Below, piece by piece: positions 34,616 to 45,156 of a stretch of 64,000 nucleotides of DNA. Each line of letters begins with the position of its first letter. The stretch's first letter is position 1. This DNA comes from Edaphobacter sp. 12200R-103 (GTDB taxonomy: Bacteria > Acidobacteriota > Terriglobia > Terriglobales > Acidobacteriaceae). The notes beneath the pieces are model-generated. The model saw only the letters and a program-made list of their open reading frames with translations, was not told the origin of the DNA and did not search any database. Both the position numbers and the translations under genes were made by a program. The DNA lies in assembly GCF_010093025.1 (NCBI RefSeq), contig NZ_CP048114.1:806001-870000 (forward strand), read 5' to 3'.

Positions 34616-36689
34616 GGTGAACCTCAGCCTCCTGAACCGGCAGGGGAACAGCTACCCGCGCCTCGGCGGGAACGCGCGTGAGATTGGGGACAAGGGCGAG
34701 GAAGGTTCCCAGGACGACGATGAGGACGCCGATCCAGATCCAGTTCATCAGAGGATTGATGAAGACCTTGATGATGGGCTTGTCGGTTTCGGGATTCTTA
34801 CCTTCATAGATGACGTAAAGGTCTTCGGCCAGCGTGGAGCGCAGCGCGACCATGGTCGAGGTGGTCTGGCTCGCGTTGTAGAAGCGGCGCTCCGGAGCAA
34901 GCTGGGTGACCTTCTTCGATCCCTTGTAGACGTCCAGAAGGGCGTATTCCGTGTCGTAGTTGGGGTTCGTGTCCTGGGTGAAGCTCTGACAGACGAGTTT
35001 GTAATTCCCGATTGTCAGGCTGTCGCCGAAGCCCATCTCCTGCTCGTGCGACTGATTGAAGGCTCCGCCGGCGATTCCGATGAACATGACAACGATGCCG
35101 AAGTGGACGATGTATCCGCCATAACGACGGGTGTTCCGGCGTGTCAGAAGAATGACGGAAGCCAGAAGATTTTTGCCGGTCTGCGTGCTGACAACACCGG
35201 CTCCGCGCAGGAACTCGGCTGCGATGGCGGTGATGACGCCGGAGGCCAGGGTAAAGGTGATGAGAGAGAAGGTCTCGGACCGGGCATCATCGCCGGCGCT
35301 CCAGGGCCGCACGCCGCACGCGATCACTACGGCAAAGGTAACGGCCATTGCGATGCAGGGGAGAACGAAGTTGCGACGAATCGAGCGCAGCGAAGTGGAG
35401 CGCCATGCCAGCAGGGGACCGATGCCGGTCAGGAAGAGCAGGAAGATTCCGATGGGAAGGTTAACGCGGTTATAGAACGGTGCGCCTACTGTCACCTTGG
35501 AGCCCTGTACATACTCACTAAGGACCGGGAAGAGCGTTCCCCACAGAACGGTGAAGCAGGCTGTCAGCAGAATGAGGTTATTGAAGAGAAAGCTCGACTC
35601 GCGGCTGACCAGCGATTCCAGGCGGTTTTCACTCTTCAGATGATCCTTCTGCTTGAAGAAGGTGAAGAGGCAGACCGCGAAGACGACGAGGATAAAACCG
35701 TAGAACCAGTTTCCGATGGAGGACTGTGCGAATGCATGGACACTGCTTACAAGTCCGGAACGCGTCAGCAGGGTACCGAGAATCGTCAGCAGGAAGGTCG
35801 AAAAGATCAGCCAGACGTTCCAGGCCTTCATCATGCCGCGCTTCTCCTGCATCATGACCGAGTGCAGGAAGGCGGTGCCGGTGAGCCACGGCATCAGGCT
35901 GGCGTTCTCGACCGGGTCCCATCCCCAGTAGCCGCCCCAGCCGAGCACGCTATAGGCCCAGTGTGCTCCGAGGAAGATGCCACAGGTAAGGAAGAGCCAG
36001 GTGACCATGGTCCAGCGGCGGGTGATATGGATCCATTTTTCGCCGGGATACCGCATCATCAGTGCGCCCAGGGCGAAGGCGAAGGGAACCGAGAAGCCGA
36101 CGTACCCCAGGTACAGCATGGGAGGGTGAATGACCATCTCCGGGTACTGCAGCAGAGGATTGAGACCGAAGCCGTCCGGCGAGACGGGGCCAGGCTGAAT
36201 GGCGAAGGGTGGCGCGGCAAAGTTGAGCAGCAGCAGGAAGAAGACCTGGATCCCCGCAAGGATGGTAGAGGCAAAGGCCGAGAGGCGAACATCGATCTTG
36301 TGCCGGATGCGGAGCACGAAGCCGTAACCGCTGAGCAGCCATGCCCACAGCAGAAGAGAGCCTTCCTGACCGCTCCACAGGGCTGAGAACTTATATGCCG
36401 TATTGAGATCGCGGTTGGTGTGGTGCAGGATGTAGCTGACGGAGTAGTCGTTGGTGAATGCAGCCCACACCAGCGCGAAGGCGGCGCAGCTGAGCGCGAT
36501 GAAGCTGGCGATACCGGCCCGACGGGCCGTCTCTCCCAGTCTTCCGGCCCCGCTGCCTCCGGCGACTATTCCTGACTGAGACCGGGAGCGCCACAGAGCG
36601 ACGGCACCCATGACCAGCGTGTATGTACTGAGAACAAGGGCCAGCAGCAAGGCGAAGCTGCCGAACTCAGGCATGGGGTGGGTTGGCAT
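34608..36689 (-). CDS. ccmF: Cytochrome c heme lyase subunit CcmF
   Basis: About 693 residues with many membrane helices. The heme-handling WWD signature is intact (GWGGYWGWDPVENASLMPWL). The preceding SALWSGQEGSLLLWAWLLSGYG and the RSGLVSSVHAFAQSSIG and GTLFPVLSEY segments are also typical. A soluble C-terminal loop (SLTIGNYKLVCQSFTQDTNPNYDTE) and a final helix close the protein. The start at 36689 is preceded by AGAGGA at short spacing; the in-frame extension to 36713 is not conserved. It is the first gene of the operon; ccmE, ccmC and ccmAB are not in the window. Confidence 0.94.
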   Translation of the reverse strand: MPTHPMPEFGSFALLLALVLSTYTLVMGAVALWRSRSQSGIVAGGSGAGRLGETARRAGIASFIALSCAAFALVWAAFTNDYSVSYILHHTNRDLNTAYKFSALWSGQEGSLLLWAWLLSGYGFVLRIRHKIDVRLSAFASTILAGIQVFFLLLLNFAAPPFAIQPGPVSPDGFGLNPLLQYPEMVIHPPMLYLGYVGFSVPFAFALGALMMRYPGEKWIHITRRWTMVTWLFLTCGIFLGAHWAYSVLGWGGYWGWDPVENASLMPWLTGTAFLHSVMMQEKRGMMKAWNVWLIFSTFLLTILGTLLTRSGLVSSVHAFAQSSIGNWFYGFILVVFAVCLFTFFKQKDHLKSENRLESLVSRESSFLFNNLILLTACFTVLWGTLFPVLSEYVQGSKVTVGAPFYNRVNLPIGIFLLFLTGIGPLLAWRSTSLRSIRRNFVLPCIAMAVTFAVVIACGVRPWSAGDDARSETFSLITFTLASGVITAIAAEFLRGAGVVSTQTGKNLLASVILLTRRNTRRYGGYIVHFGIVVMFIGIAGGAFNQSHEQEMGFGDSLTIGNYKLVCQSFTQDTNPNYDTEYALLDVYKGSKKVTQLAPERRFYNASQTTSTMVALRSTLAEDLYVIYEGKNPETDKPIIKVFINPLMNWIWIGVLIVVLGTFLALVPNLTRVPAEARVAVPLPVQEAEVHHV

Positions 36690-36778
36690 GAATTCCTCTC
36701 CCCATTGTCTCAAGGGGTTGCCTATCGAGCAATGATGGGCGGGGAAAGCTGGCGGTTATCGCGCAGATTCAAGCATTT

Positions 36779-37192
36779 TCAGGCGATTACAGCCGCTAAA
36801 ACGCTTGAACTTACGGATGGTTCCGGGATGCCGATCAACTGCTGCACGGACTGGAGCAGAATCTCGGGCTGCAGCGGCTTGGCGCGGAACTCAACATTCA
36901 GCCCTTCGTATTCGAGGTAGGCGTCTTCCATTCCACTGATGACCAGAATCGGAATCGTGGGCCGCAGGCCTCGGACTTCTCTGGAGAAGGTACTTCCGCT
37001 CATCCCCGGCATGATGTGATCGGTGATGACGAGATCAATGCTCGAAGGAGAGTCGCTGTTACGAAGGTGGTCGAGGGCTCGCGCGGGTTGAAGGACCGTT
37101 ATTGTCGCGTAACCGTTTCGTTCCAGGATGGTTCGCCGAATCATTGCCTGGACTGCGTTGTCGTCGACCAGAAGAATCGTCTTGGATTGCAT
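36779..37192 (-). CDS. Single-domain response regulator (CheY-like receiver)
   Basis: A 137-residue protein that is a receiver domain only. The acidic pair Asp10/Asp11 (LLVDDN), phospho-acceptor Asp58 in VITDHIMPGMSG, Ser in VISGMED and Lys in EFRAKPL are all present, so it should be phosphorylatable. There is no output domain; it probably acts by protein contact or within a phosphorelay. No kinase gene is adjacent. It diverges from the sodium/solute symporter gene across 373 nt and is in the same direction as, but 89 nt upstream of, ccmF. Confidence 0.9.
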   Translation of the reverse strand: MQSKTILLVDDNAVQAMIRRTILERNGYATITVLQPARALDHLRNSDSPSSIDLVITDHIMPGMSGSTFSREVRGLRPTIPILVISGMEDAYLEYEGLNVEFRAKPLQPEILLQSVQQLIGIPEPSVSSSVLAAVIA

Positions 37193-37565
37193 CTACTGCT
37201 GCCCCGGAGAAAACTCGACAGAAACAGAAAAGGTCCTGCCGGATCATGTATCTCTCTTCTTATAGAAGAACACGTTGCGACGAAGAAAAGTGATCCGTAA
37301 GGTATCCAGTTCTTTCATCGACCAAACTTGCCAAAAAACATAGACTCTCGGCCCGCGCTGAATGTGGGGCTCCAAACTCTATCGGAAGAAGATGCCTGTT
37401 TGCGGCTTTGGGTTTACTGAAACTGTCCAAAATTTTCCGTCGAGTTGGTAGATTCTTATCACTGTCGCCTTCAAACGCCGGGCGGCGCCGTTTCGCTGGA
37501 CGCCCGCGGGTTAAGGATTTAAAGTTGCCGAGAGCAGAAACCCCGCAGAATCAAAAGGGAAGCCC
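37193..37565. other. Divergent intergenic region between receiver and symporter genes
   Basis: No gene is seen. TTCTTATAGAAGAA near 37256-37269 is an imperfect inverted repeat. GC-rich complementary stretches (CGCCGGGCGGCGCCG and GGACGCCCGCGGG, about 37475-37512) lie close to the symporter start. AGGGAAG (37556-37562) is its ribosome site. No clear promoter was recognised. Confidence 0.4.
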
Positions 37566-39401
37566 GTGAACCTTTCCATCATCGACTGGCTGATCATGCT
37601 GGTCTATTTCATCTTCGTTCTGGGCATCGGATTTGCCCTGAAGCGCTACATGCGCACCTCTAACGATTTTTTTCTGGCAGGACGATCGATTCCGGCCTGG
37701 GTGTGCGGACTCGCTTTTATATCGGCGAACCTCGGCGCCCAGGAAGTTATCGGCATGGGTGCTTCGGGAGCGAAGTACGGCATCAATACCAGCCACTTCT
37801 ACTGGATTGGCGCTATTCCGGCGATGATCTTCGTAGGTATCTTCATGATGCCGTTCTATTACGGGTCGAAGGCGCGCTCCGTTCCCGAGTATCTGCGGAT
37901 GCGCTTTGATGAGAAGACCCGCGCTGTGAACGCATTTTCCTTCGCGATCATGACGGTGCTCTCTTCGGGCATCTCGATGTATGCGATGGCGCTGCTGATC
38001 CAGACCCTGGGGCTCTTCCACGGCATCATTCCCGACCGCTACATCTTCCATGTGTCGGTCTTTGTCTCGGCCATTATTGTTCTGGCTTACATCTTTCTTG
38101 GCGGCCTTTCGAGCGCCATTTATAACGAAGTGCTGCAGTTTTTCCTGATCGTGGCGGGCTTCGCGCCTCTGGTCTGGATCGGGTTGCGAAACGTCGGCGG
38201 CTGGCAGGGAATCAAGCACACGCTTCCCGCGGCGATGACGCACTCCTGGAGGGGCATGACGCATGCCAACACCAACACACTGGGGGTGGAATGGATCGGC
38301 CTTTCGATGGGATTGGGTTTTGTGCTGAGTTTCGGCTACTGGTGCACTGACTTTCTGGTGATCCAGCGCGCGATGGCAGCTGACTCAGAGGTGTCTGCCC
38401 GGCGCGTTCCGCTGATTGCGGCGATCCCCAAGATGTTCTTTCCGTTTCTGGTGATCTTGCCTGGACTGATTGCCGTCAGCGTGGTGCCAAAAGCGATCAC
38501 GGCGGGGCGGACTGTTCTTGAATCCTCCCAGTCGTTGAGCGCACCCTCGGCGACGTCGCCATCAGGAAAAACAGCGGAGGTGCCGCTGGTGGATAAGCAT
38601 CCTCACGGAATCGTGCCTCTGAAGATGAATCCGATGAACGGTAAGCCAGTGCTCGATAGCAGCGGCCAGCCGGTGTATAACTACGATCTCGCCATCCCGG
38701 TTCTGCTTCTGTACTACTTTCCGACGGGCATCCTCGGGCTGGGATTGACGGCTCTACTTGCCAGCTTTATGTCGGGAATGGCGGGCAACGTGACGGCATT
38801 CAACACGGTGTGGACCTACGATATCTACCAGGCCTACATCAACAAGAAGGCGTCGGACGCACACTATCTGTGGATGGGCAGGATGGCAACGATCGGGGGG
38901 ATACTGCTCTCCATTGCCGCTGCCTATGCCGTGACCAACTTCAACAACATTATGGATGCGCTGCAGCTGGTCTTCTCTTTCGTGAATGCTCCGCTGTTCG
39001 CCACGTTCCTGCTGGGAATGTTCTGGAAGCGCACGACCGGCCATGCAGCCTTTACCGGCCTGCTTGCCGGTACTGCAGCCGCTCTGGTTCACCACGGTCT
39101 CACGCTTCCCATCGGCGCTGCCACAGGAATCCACGGTGGCTGGATCTCGGTCATTCATCAATATCCGAGCGACATGGCGCAGAACTTCTGGACGGCGATC
39201 TTTGCGTTCTCGGTCAACCTGGTGGTGACGGTTGCTGTCAGCCTTGTGACACGACCGCGAGAAGAGCAGGAGCTCGTAGGTCTGGTCTATTCGCTGACCC
39301 CCAAGCCGGTGGAAACCCATCTGGAGTGGTACCAGAAGCCCTCGACGCTGGCCTATGGCGTATTGGCCATGTTGATCGTTCTCAACCTAATCTTCGCTTA
39401 G
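37566..39401 (+). CDS. Sodium:solute symporter family transporter
   Basis: A 611-residue protein with about 13-14 helices of the SSS (LeuT-fold) family. The N-terminal SIIDWLIMLVYFIFVLGIGFALKR helix, the DFFLAGRSIPAWVCGLAFISANLGAQEVIGMGASGAKYG stretch (sugar/solute site region) and SVPEYLRMRFDEKTR are standard signatures. A hydrophilic insert (about residues 325-370, AGRTVLESSQSLSAPSATSPSG...) interrupts the middle. The GTG start at 37566 has AGGGAAG 3 nt upstream. The substrate is not deducible; the arrangement is closest to SGLT-like sugar symporters. A small membrane protein gene follows 47 nt downstream. Confidence 0.9.
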   Translation: MNLSIIDWLIMLVYFIFVLGIGFALKRYMRTSNDFFLAGRSIPAWVCGLAFISANLGAQEVIGMGASGAKYGINTSHFYWIGAIPAMIFVGIFMMPFYYGSKARSVPEYLRMRFDEKTRAVNAFSFAIMTVLSSGISMYAMALLIQTLGLFHGIIPDRYIFHVSVFVSAIIVLAYIFLGGLSSAIYNEVLQFFLIVAGFAPLVWIGLRNVGGWQGIKHTLPAAMTHSWRGMTHANTNTLGVEWIGLSMGLGFVLSFGYWCTDFLVIQRAMAADSEVSARRVPLIAAIPKMFFPFLVILPGLIAVSVVPKAITAGRTVLESSQSLSAPSATSPSGKTAEVPLVDKHPHGIVPLKMNPMNGKPVLDSSGQPVYNYDLAIPVLLLYYFPTGILGLGLTALLASFMSGMAGNVTAFNTVWTYDIYQAYINKKASDAHYLWMGRMATIGGILLSIAAAYAVTNFNNIMDALQLVFSFVNAPLFATFLLGMFWKRTTGHAAFTGLLAGTAAALVHHGLTLPIGAATGIHGGWISVIHQYPSDMAQNFWTAIFAFSVNLVVTVAVSLVTRPREEQELVGLVYSLTPKPVETHLEWYQKPSTLAYGVLAMLIVLNLIFA

Positions 39402-39448
39402 CCGTGAGACGGCGGCGACTTAGATATCCTGCTGGAGGAGCTTGATTC

Positions 39449-39703
39449 ATGGGACTCGACATCCGTATCCCGCTCGGTCTGATCTTCCTGGTCATTGGAG
39501 GAATCATGACCCTTTATGGCTTCGTGACGCGTCATTCTGCCATCTACGCCCGGTCGCTCGATGTGAACCTGAATCTTGCGTGGGGCGCGATCATGTTCCT
39601 CTTCGGCCTGGTGATGTACGTCGTAGGTCGACGGCAGAAGTGGCACGACGATCCCATGAATCCCAGGCCCTGGGAGCGCAAAAACAAGCTTCCGCGTACG
39701 TAG
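39449..39703 (+). CDS. Small two-helix membrane protein
   Basis: An 84-residue protein: helix 1 (IPLGLIFLVIGGIMTLYGFVT), a short loop (RHSAIYARSLDVNLN), helix 2 (LAWGAIMFLFGLVMYVVGRRQ), and a charged tail with WHDDPMNPRPWERK. GGAGGAG (39434-39440) lies upstream of ATG 39449. I do not recognise a named family. Its position 47 nt after the symporter, same strand, suggests an accessory protein of that transporter (inference). Confidence 0.75.
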   Translation: MGLDIRIPLGLIFLVIGGIMTLYGFVTRHSAIYARSLDVNLNLAWGAIMFLFGLVMYVVGRRQKWHDDPMNPRPWERKNKLPRT

Positions 39704-39782
39704 GTGATCGATCCTATCCGGGAATGACAGGGCCGATTCCGGCACGTTCTTCCATCACCGAGGATTTTCCTATGCATTCACT

Positions 39783-39791
39783 TGCGATAAT
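39783..39791 (+). promoter_or_regulatory. Extended -10 element immediately before the kinase gene
   Basis: TGCGATAAT (39783-39791) fits TGn-TATAAT with one mismatch. Only 6 nt separate it from the ATG at 39798, so transcription would begin at or next to the start codon, suggesting a leaderless mRNA. No good -35 was seen and no ribosome site precedes the ATG. Confidence 0.4.
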
Positions 39792-39797
39792 GAGCGT

Positions 39798-42290
39798 ATG
39801 AAGCGGCGCATTATCCGGCAGTATGAGCTCATCCGCAAGATTGGCGCGGGTGGAAGCGGCGTTGTGTTTCTCGCCAACGACACGCTTCTTCAGCGGCCCG
39901 TCGTCATCAAGCTGCTTCGGCGCGGAAACCTGACGATCGAGCAGATGCGGGCGACGCAGCTTCGCGAAGCCAGGCTGGCTTCGGCTATCGATCATCCCAA
40001 CGTCTGCGCGATCTACGAGGTGGGCGAGACGCCGGCCGAGCAGGGTGATCCGGAAGAGGCCTACATCGTGATGCAGTTCATCCCGGGCAAATCGCTCGAT
40101 AAGATCATCGCGGAAGGCGCTTCGAGCCTGCAGCTGGTTCTATCGGCCGGAATCCAGATCGCTGACGGTCTTTCCGCGGCGCATTCGCTGGGGATCTTCC
40201 ATCGCGACCTCAAGCCTGCCAATGTCATGCTGACCGACGGTGGACTGATCAAGATTCTGGACTTCGGCCTGGCCCGCCGCCTCTCTCTCGATCAGACGGA
40301 CTTCGATCCATCCGGCCCATCGGATCCACGCTCTCTGCCTCCGCTGGGAGCGACCTACACAGCGCGTGGGGGGACAATCGCTTATATGGCTCCGGAGCAG
40401 TTTGTCACCGGGCAGTCCTCCGTACAGTCCGACATCTTTGCGCTCGGACTGGTCCTTTACGAGCTGGCGACCGGCCGCCACCCCTTCCATCGGCCCGACG
40501 CGCCTGATTTCCAGACGATCCGGGCAACGCAATTTGCCGATCCTCCGGCGATCCGGGAGATCAATCCCAGTCTTCCGGTGGAGCTTGAGAGCGTCATCCT
40601 GCGATGTCTGGAGAAGCAGCCGGCGGCCCGGTTTGCGTCGGCTGCGGATATTCGCGAGTCGCTGAAGACAGTTATGCGTTCGATGCAGCTGGATACGGTC
40701 CTGATGCCGGGAGGAGAGTCGCTCTCGCTGCACTCGCAGGGGCATCGCGCGCTGGAGACTCCGGAAGAGGAGAAGCGCACGACCGGTATTCTTTCGATGC
40801 TGGCGGAGCGGTTCCGCGAGTCCGGTCCCTCGGCCAACGCCCGGGAGACCTACAGCATCGTCGTGCTGCCATTCAATAACTATGGGCCTGCCGACGTAGC
40901 TCCGATGTACGGGTATGCTCTGGCCGACGCCATTGCAACGCGCCTTACCCGCGTCACCTCGCTGGTCGTGCGACCCTCGAGCTCGCTTGCATCGGTTCCT
41001 ACCCAGCAGCTCGATCCTCTCAGCGTAGGCAAAAAACTTCTTGTGGACTTTGTTCTGGCGGGAAATTTTCTGCGCTCGGAAAAGGGATTCGACCTGAACT
41101 GGCAGATGCTCGATGTGGCTCGCCAGAGTGTGCGGGCGGGCGGCTCTATCAATGTTGCCTCGTTTGATCTGGTCAGTGTGCAGACCGAGATCTGCGATGA
41201 GGTGTTCAGTACGCTGCAGGGGGTGGGCCGGCTGAGAAGCCCGAAGGAGAACTACCGCGCTCCGTCGCTTTCGGAAGATGTTTCAGAAGAATATCTGCAG
41301 GCGCGCGCCCTGCTTTCCTCGTTCATGACCCGGACCGGCAGCCGGGAAGACCTGGATCGCGCACGGCAGATCTTCGATTCGGTTGTCAAGACCAACGAGA
41401 GCTTCGCTCCTGCATGGTCAGGGCTGGGGATCACGCACCTGCAGTACACGCGTCACGGGTTGGGCGGACAGATGCATCTGCTGGAGGCGAGGCGCGCCTT
41501 TGATCGCGCTCTGCAGCTCGATCCCGGATCGATTGAAGCCAACTTGTATCGCGTATATATGCTTCTTTCTCGCGGCGAAAAGGAGTCTGCGAGGCATGGC
41601 ATCGAGCATCTGCTGAATACGGCAGGGAACGATTGGAATGTACGCCTGGTCGCGGGCATTGCCCTCCGCTTCGATGGCATGTACGAGGAGGCGCTGGAGC
41701 AGTTCAATGCGTCGCTGCGGATGAATCCGTCGAATGCGGCCATGATCTACAACCATCGCGCCCGCGTGTATCAGTACCAGAACCAGCTGGAGCTGGCCGC
41801 CGACGAAATCGAAAAGGGGCTTACGCTGGAGCCCCGGCAGCCGCTCCTGCGAATCTCCAGGGGATATCAGCAGATGCGGACCGGGGATCTGGAGGGCGCG
41901 ATTCAGACTCTGGAAGGCGTCATTCGCGATGAGAAGTCCGTGCGGATCGTCTTCCCCACGATTGCTCTCTGCTACGTGCAGCTTGGCGACCGTGAAAAGG
42001 CTGCCACCTTCATCATCGATGAGACCCTGACTGCGGCGGAGGCCGACAGCGAGATGGCATACCGGCTCGCTACCTACTTTGCCGTAGATGGAGACGAGAG
42101 CGAGGCGCTGCACTGGCTTCGCCGGGCCATCTATCTGGGCAATGAGAACTATCCGTGGTTTTCGAAGAATCCGGCTTGGAAACGGCTTGCAGGGCATACC
42201 GATTTCGAGCGGATCCTGGAGGACCTTAAAAAGAGCTATCGCCGGAATCAGAAGACATGGAGACGACTGCTGTCCCAGACTCAGGGTTAG
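39798..42290 (+). CDS. Ser/Thr protein kinase with TolB-like domain and TPR repeats
   Basis: An 830-residue cytoplasmic protein. The Hanks-type kinase (residues about 9-285) is complete: glycine loop GAGGSG, Lys38, Glu57, HRDLKPAN (135-142), DFG (155-157) and APE (198-200). A linker leads to a TolB-N-like domain (about 355-475, IVVLPFNNYGPADVAPMYGYALADAIATRL ... VRPSSS), then at least five TPR-like repeats to the C-terminus. There is no membrane helix, unlike PknB sensors. Such kinase-TolB_N-TPR proteins are frequent in Acidobacteriota; targets are unknown. A terminator hairpin follows directly. Confidence 0.92.
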   Translation: MKRRIIRQYELIRKIGAGGSGVVFLANDTLLQRPVVIKLLRRGNLTIEQMRATQLREARLASAIDHPNVCAIYEVGETPAEQGDPEEAYIVMQFIPGKSLDKIIAEGASSLQLVLSAGIQIADGLSAAHSLGIFHRDLKPANVMLTDGGLIKILDFGLARRLSLDQTDFDPSGPSDPRSLPPLGATYTARGGTIAYMAPEQFVTGQSSVQSDIFALGLVLYELATGRHPFHRPDAPDFQTIRATQFADPPAIREINPSLPVELESVILRCLEKQPAARFASAADIRESLKTVMRSMQLDTVLMPGGESLSLHSQGHRALETPEEEKRTTGILSMLAERFRESGPSANARETYSIVVLPFNNYGPADVAPMYGYALADAIATRLTRVTSLVVRPSSSLASVPTQQLDPLSVGKKLLVDFVLAGNFLRSEKGFDLNWQMLDVARQSVRAGGSINVASFDLVSVQTEICDEVFSTLQGVGRLRSPKENYRAPSLSEDVSEEYLQARALLSSFMTRTGSREDLDRARQIFDSVVKTNESFAPAWSGLGITHLQYTRHGLGGQMHLLEARRAFDRALQLDPGSIEANLYRVYMLLSRGEKESARHGIEHLLNTAGNDWNVRLVAGIALRFDGMYEEALEQFNASLRMNPSNAAMIYNHRARVYQYQNQLELAADEIEKGLTLEPRQPLLRISRGYQQMRTGDLEGAIQTLEGVIRDEKSVRIVFPTIALCYVQLGDREKAATFIIDETLTAAEADSEMAYRLATYFAVDGDESEALHWLRRAIYLGNENYPWFSKNPAWKRLAGHTDFERILEDLKKSYRRNQKTWRRLLSQTQG

Positions 42291-42304
42291 GGAACAGGAA
42301 AGAG

Positions 42305-42331
42305 AAAGGGCGAGCCGTCAGCTCGCCCTTT
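42305..42331. terminator. Bidirectional intrinsic terminator
   Basis: AAAGGGCGAGC (42305-42315) and GCTCGCCCTTT (42321-42331) form a perfect 11-bp stem with loop CGTCA. It lies between convergent genes, 14 nt after the kinase stop and 23 nt after the hypothetical gene's stop. The minus-strand exit is T-rich (TTTCTCTTTCC). Confidence 0.85.
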
Positions 42332-42354
42332 CGTTATGCATCGATGCGGATCCT

Positions 42355-43311
42355 TTACTCCGACCCCGGTCCTGCCGTGCTGTTCTCCGTGGGCAAGATC
42401 ATCGCCGTGCTCTGAGGAGCATTCAGCGGTTTCAGAATCAGAGGTGTCGTCAGGCTGAAGACGAGCCGGGAGCCGTCCTGGAGAGTGGCCTGGCGCTCCT
42501 GCTTCAGCCACATTACCGTGCTGGCTCCGGCGCCGATGCCGGCTCCGACGACGGCGCCGACCCCACCGCCGATCAGTGCACCCGCTGCGGCTCCGCTGCC
42601 CGTGGCGAGTGCCGATACAGCCAGGGTCTCCTTGACGCGATCCCTTCGCTTCAAAGTGCCTTCCCGATCGACGTTGAAGTTGCTCAGCGTCGTGTCGATC
42701 AGCTGGGCATGGATGATGTACTTCGTCCCATCCGGCAGGGTAATGCTCTCCGGCTCAAGGTGCAGCGATGCGGCGCCCGAGATGCGGTGACCCTCGTGGA
42801 CTGCGGTGACACGGCCTCCAAGAATGGAGCCGATCGGGATGATGACGCGATCATGATTTGTAATCGGCTGCATGATCTCTGCGGTGAACCTCGTTCCCGG
42901 CTCTGTCGTCGACGTCGAGAGCTGCTGAAGCATCTTTACGTGCAGCAGAGTTCCTTCGTTGAGTTCGCCTTCACGCTCCGGGACGCTGGTGACAATCTCG
43001 CCATCGACGTCCTCTTTCGGGGCTGCCTCCGCAGTTATGGCAGGAGCAGAAGCCTGCTCCGCACCTTTATATGGGACATAGGGGCCGTAAGTCTGGCCGG
43101 CTGTCTCCGGCTTGGCGGCCGAAGGCTTGGCTTCTGTGATGGGACGACGCGTGGTCTCAGGAGCGGTCGCCGCAGGATGGCTGGCGGCATCCACATTATC
43201 GGCATCGATCGTCACCGGGTCGGGATTGGAGATGCCGGTCCGGGAGCTCTGGGCCGCCAGTGGAAGGGCGACGGCGAACAGCGCAATTGCGGGAATCTTT
43301 TGAATCTTCAT
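42355..43311 (-). CDS. Exported glycine-zipper protein with beta-rich VirB10/TrbI-like part
   Basis: About 318 residues from ATG 43311, with a signal peptide (MKIQKIPAIALFAVALPLAAQ). A Pro/Ala/Thr-rich region (30-110) follows. The beta-rich part reads LNEGTLLHVKMLQQLSTSTTEPGTRFTAEIMQPI...VIIPIGSILGGRVTAVHEG, reminiscent of the TrbI/VirB10 C-terminal domain. A glycine zipper (GAAAGALIGGGVGAVVGAGIGAGAS) and a closing strand (SRLVFSLTTPLIL) end it. The order matches the lipoprotein at 20752-21513. An envelope protein of unknown function. ATG 43338 is in frame, but the signal peptide starts at 43311. Confidence 0.72.
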   Translation of the reverse strand: MKIQKIPAIALFAVALPLAAQSSRTGISNPDPVTIDADNVDAASHPAATAPETTRRPITEAKPSAAKPETAGQTYGPYVPYKGAEQASAPAITAEAAPKEDVDGEIVTSVPEREGELNEGTLLHVKMLQQLSTSTTEPGTRFTAEIMQPITNHDRVIIPIGSILGGRVTAVHEGHRISGAASLHLEPESITLPDGTKYIIHAQLIDTTLSNFNVDREGTLKRRDRVKETLAVSALATGSGAAAGALIGGGVGAVVGAGIGAGASTVMWLKQERQATLQDGSRLVFSLTTPLILKPLNAPQSTAMILPTENSTAGPGSE

Positions 43312-43338
43312 GCGCTCAGTATCCTCAAGGTCAGGCAA

Positions 43339-44942
<1,604 letters not shown>

Positions 44943-44964
44943 CCTGTTGCTCGTTCATCTGTTG

Positions 44965-44997
44965 CGCCGGCGTGCACCACGCCGGCGTCGCGCTTTA
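44965..44997 (+). terminator. Intrinsic terminator after enolase
   Basis: CGCCGGCGTG (44965-44974) and CACGCCGGCG (44978-44987) form a perfect 10-bp GC-rich stem with a 3-nt loop, followed by TCGCGCTTTAAAT. It lies 22 nt past the eno stop. Confidence 0.7.
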
Positions 44998-45156
44998 AAT
45001 CTGCCTTCAGGAGGTTTCATTGCCTAATAGCGGGTGAATTTTCTTCAAACAGTTTCAGCAGCAAGCGAAACGATCTTGTCGACGCGAACATCCAAGCAGG
45101 GGGAGTGTCCTCTAAGAGCAAATTTCAGCCCTGGGTAAAACGAAAGGAGCGATGGT

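Noticed and set aside
34548..36386. Long plus-strand open frame opposite ccmF (612 codons)
   Set aside because: Antisense of a clear CcmF; composition (Glu/Asp/Gly/Gln-rich) is that of a mirrored membrane-protein frame.
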